The notes under the pieces: generated by a model
What the model saw: the letters and a program-made list of their open reading frames with translations, nothing else
What the model was told of the DNA's origin: nothing
The model's database searches: none
DNA from: Calditrichota bacterium
Lineage (GTDB): Bacteria > CLD3
Length of the DNA stretch: 64,000 bases
Direction: 5' to 3'
Assembly: GCA_008501735.1 (NCBI GenBank)
Contig: QQUF01000009.1
Location: 20,862 to 84,861 of the forward strand
Program-made: the position numbers and the translations under genes
In this document: positions 63,401 to 64,000 of the stretch, piece after piece
Layout: every line of letters begins with the position of its first letter
Position numbering within the stretch: position 1 is the first letter of the stretch

Positions 63401-64000
63401 TACTTTTGACGCAAGTCTTAACGATTACACAATCGGAACAGGTTTGAATTGTGTCGGTTACTCGATTTTGCGAAAAGTAAATCCGAATTTCTCACCAAGT
63501 GCAAAAATTAACAATCAAATTTTTGAAACTCTACCAAGCGGAACTTGGGAAGTGATTCAATCAATTTTTGCAGCAGGCGAACAAAGTTACACAACAGTTG
63601 TTCCGACTCTTGCAGATTCGAACTCAACAGGCACAAACGAATTTGAATTTTTGGTTAGAGCGATTAGCAGTGTTTCACCTGTTTACAACTCGGTTTCAGA
63701 GGTAGTTTTAGGTTACTCAATTGACAATTTGCCTCCAACAATTCCACCAAACCAAAATTTCACGAACAACGGAAACGGAACAACAACCGCAAATTGGAGT
63801 TCAGTTTTTGATTCTGACTTAGACTTTTACACAATTTGGGCAGAAGTTTCTTTAGACAGTTTTACACTTGTTATACAAGTTTTACCAAGCGGTTCAGGAA
63901 CACAAAGTGAGACTTTCAACGATGTTTCTGGAGCGATTTCTTACGCTGTCGGAAGTGTTGATATTAACGGAAACGAAAGTCTTCCTTTTGCTAACAGAAT
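60456..64000 (+). CDS. Very large secreted protein: SBBP propeller, lamin-tail-like and FN3-like domains (3' end outside window)
   Basis: At least 1181 residues, with no stop before the window edge. ATG at 60456 with GAGGAT upstream; signal peptide MKKCLFSFVLVLWASCAFA. Residues about 20-465 hold seven SBBP repeats of 55-65 residues (YSTFLGGSGDDYG, GDILITGFTNSTNFPTQN, YDVFVTKL), consistent with a seven-bladed propeller. A CARDB-like beta domain follows, then a lamin-tail-like domain (LAINEFLPIG, FTEFFEIANTTNQAVDISNW), an ASPM/Hydin-like domain (FSTDLTNVSVLTGDSTTFNVSFTP) and FN3-like domains (SVKLRWIATGDDT). It fits the style of type IX cargo such as the protein at the left edge, but the C-terminal sorting domain is outside the window. 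Confidence 0.85.
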   Translation, partial: MKKCLFSFVLVLWASCAFAALITYSTYIGSSGSDKSTDIDVNDNGEAFIIGLTASSGFPTTAGSYQTSNNGGSWDIFVTKITNDGSSLGYSTFLGDSGDDRGFGIILDGTGDALLTGITNSLNFPMQNAFDNSYNGNYDIFVSKISSDGSMLIYSTFLGGSEIDYSYGITYEGSGNFLLTGNTASIDFPTQNAFDNSYNGGNYDVFISRFTSDGSTLNYSTFLGGSGDDYGSAIQTDFNGDILITGFTNSTNFPTQNALDNSQNGGTYDVFVTKLLADGSSLDYSTYLGDSGNEKSNEIIVDGNGNALLIGITNSGNFPTQNAFDYYLNGNYDIFISKISSDGSALIYSTFLGGSSSDYGYGLGLDESDNILLTGMTLSSNFPVQNAYDDSYNGNGDLFITQLNSSGSALEFSTFLGGSTNETQSDFGDPAGNPVVYKNGNLYITGTNASYGFPTTNGAYNVSSNGGSDAIVASFQIKTGDLTPNSLVSSTSTNSALTYIPQIKISNLDSSIISNTTTTTMKISFNGNQFYSDTQIVPEIAPLSDSTVTFTSILPYKSGNYEVVVFTEFGGDSNTSNDTLYTNFEVIGDLAINEFLPIGNSAFDPTFTEFFEIANTTNQAVDISNWTIRNSLGNVIAVANGTTIPANSFFVFTKFDNGILNGGTPFDYFFNPTVFTLTDNSGYILVKDSNSQVVDSVNYFGWNNITQGETFERKNYKLDSSDENSWCLGTTVYGTENNKGTPGSISSCLVQLINGYVSDYSVNFENVIVDSTSTLSITLYSNGDGILNVSSLQISGSGFSTDLTNVSVLTGDSTTFNVSFTPIDDSNVSGSLEIFTNDWNTPSYSISLSGKGVDIFPPSEISNFALVEHNGTSVKLRWIATGDDTTSGTATSYEIRQSTNEISELNFASATLVSNIPTPSASGTLDSVTVTGLTSGTQYYFGIKAIDNDGNESPISTANSFDRPEITSITDVQNDNGGNVRITFDASLNDYTIGTGLNCVGYSILRKVNPNFSPSAKINNQIFETLPSGTWEVIQSIFAAGEQSYTTVVPTLADSNSTGTNEFEFLVRAISSVSPVYNSVSEVVLGYSIDNLPPTIPPNQNFTNNGNGTTTANWSSVFDSDLDFYTIWAEVSLDSFTLVIQVLPSGSGTQSETFNDVSGAISYAVGSVDINGNESLPFANR

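Noticed and set aside
1..64000. Possible mobile element, prophage, CRISPR array or defence island
   Set aside because: No transposase, integrase, phage structural gene, Cas gene or regularly spaced repeats are visible on either strand, and base composition is uniform.
1..64000. Circular molecule joining the giant protein genes at both edges
   Set aside because: Joining the last codon at the right edge to the first base at the left edge cannot be tested here; both proteins are built from different modules, and the content is chromosomal.

Overview
The window is AT-rich DNA (roughly one third G+C by eye) from a Gram-negative bacterium of the Bacteroidota/Chlorobiota (FCB) group. The evidence is a type IX secretion C-terminal domain of the NYPNPF type beside a PorV/PorQ-like outer-membrane protein, two carboxypeptidase-regulatory-domain outer-membrane receptors (one with a DUF4249 lipoprotein partner), a PASTA-bearing FtsI, a GldA/GldF/GldG-like ABC system with a DUF4340 protein, and a DUF4437 protein. 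It looks like an ordinary chromosomal segment. I see no rRNA, tRNA, CRISPR array, transposase, phage gene or replication origin. A Chlorobiota/Ignavibacteria/Kapabacteria-like lineage is my inference, not a proof.

Layout. 1-4.6 kb: the 3' part of a giant repeat-built type IX secretion cargo followed by a PorV-like protein. 4.6-7.9 kb (minus): DUF4249 lipoprotein and TonB-dependent receptor. 8.2-11.6 kb (minus): a tiny membrane ORF, an NAD(P)-binding protein, a DUF4437 cupin and an alpha/beta hydrolase. 11.8-16.4 kb: response regulator, sensor kinase and an outer-membrane beta-barrel protein, with matching direct repeats in front of the first and last. 16.8-19.9 kb: acetolactate-synthase-type ThDP enzyme and aldehyde dehydrogenase, ending in strong hairpins. 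20.1-23.9 kb: a tightly overlapping six-gene operon (PPC/DUF296, imidazolonepropionase, DUF302, TfoX C-terminal domain, SGNH hydrolase, VOC protein), then a lone lipoprotein. 24.7-27.6 kb (minus): two-subunit 2-oxoacid:ferredoxin oxidoreductase. 27.8-30.1 kb: RuvB, a hypothetical, a YbaK-type deacylase and ribosomal protein bS21. 30.4-34.6 kb: the ABC export operon. 34.7-41.9 kb (minus): an FN3/WD40 lipoprotein, DprA, FtsI, an FtsL-like protein and RsmH.

42.3-54.6 kb is the most distinctive part, a one-strand signalling island. It holds a receiver-SpoIIE phosphatase (RsbU type), three large hybrid histidine kinases, a FIST sensor, a free HPt protein, a STAS antagonist (RsbV type) and an RsbW-type kinase. 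The content suggests a phosphorelay feeding a partner switch, with FIST and membrane sensors as inputs. One kinase carries a C-terminal HPt copy that lost its histidine, while the free HPt protein keeps it. A small secreted three-repeat protein closes this stretch.

54.7-64 kb: arginine deiminase, MurE translationally coupled to a small class III cyclase-homology protein, S-adenosylhomocysteine hydrolase, a hairpin-rich gap with a possible 40-residue protein, and the first 1181 residues of a very large secreted protein (seven SBBP blades, lamin-tail-like and FN3-like domains) that runs off the right edge. Several long perfect palindromes lie between genes; some act plausibly as terminators, while others sit upstream of genes and look regulatory or repeat-derived.
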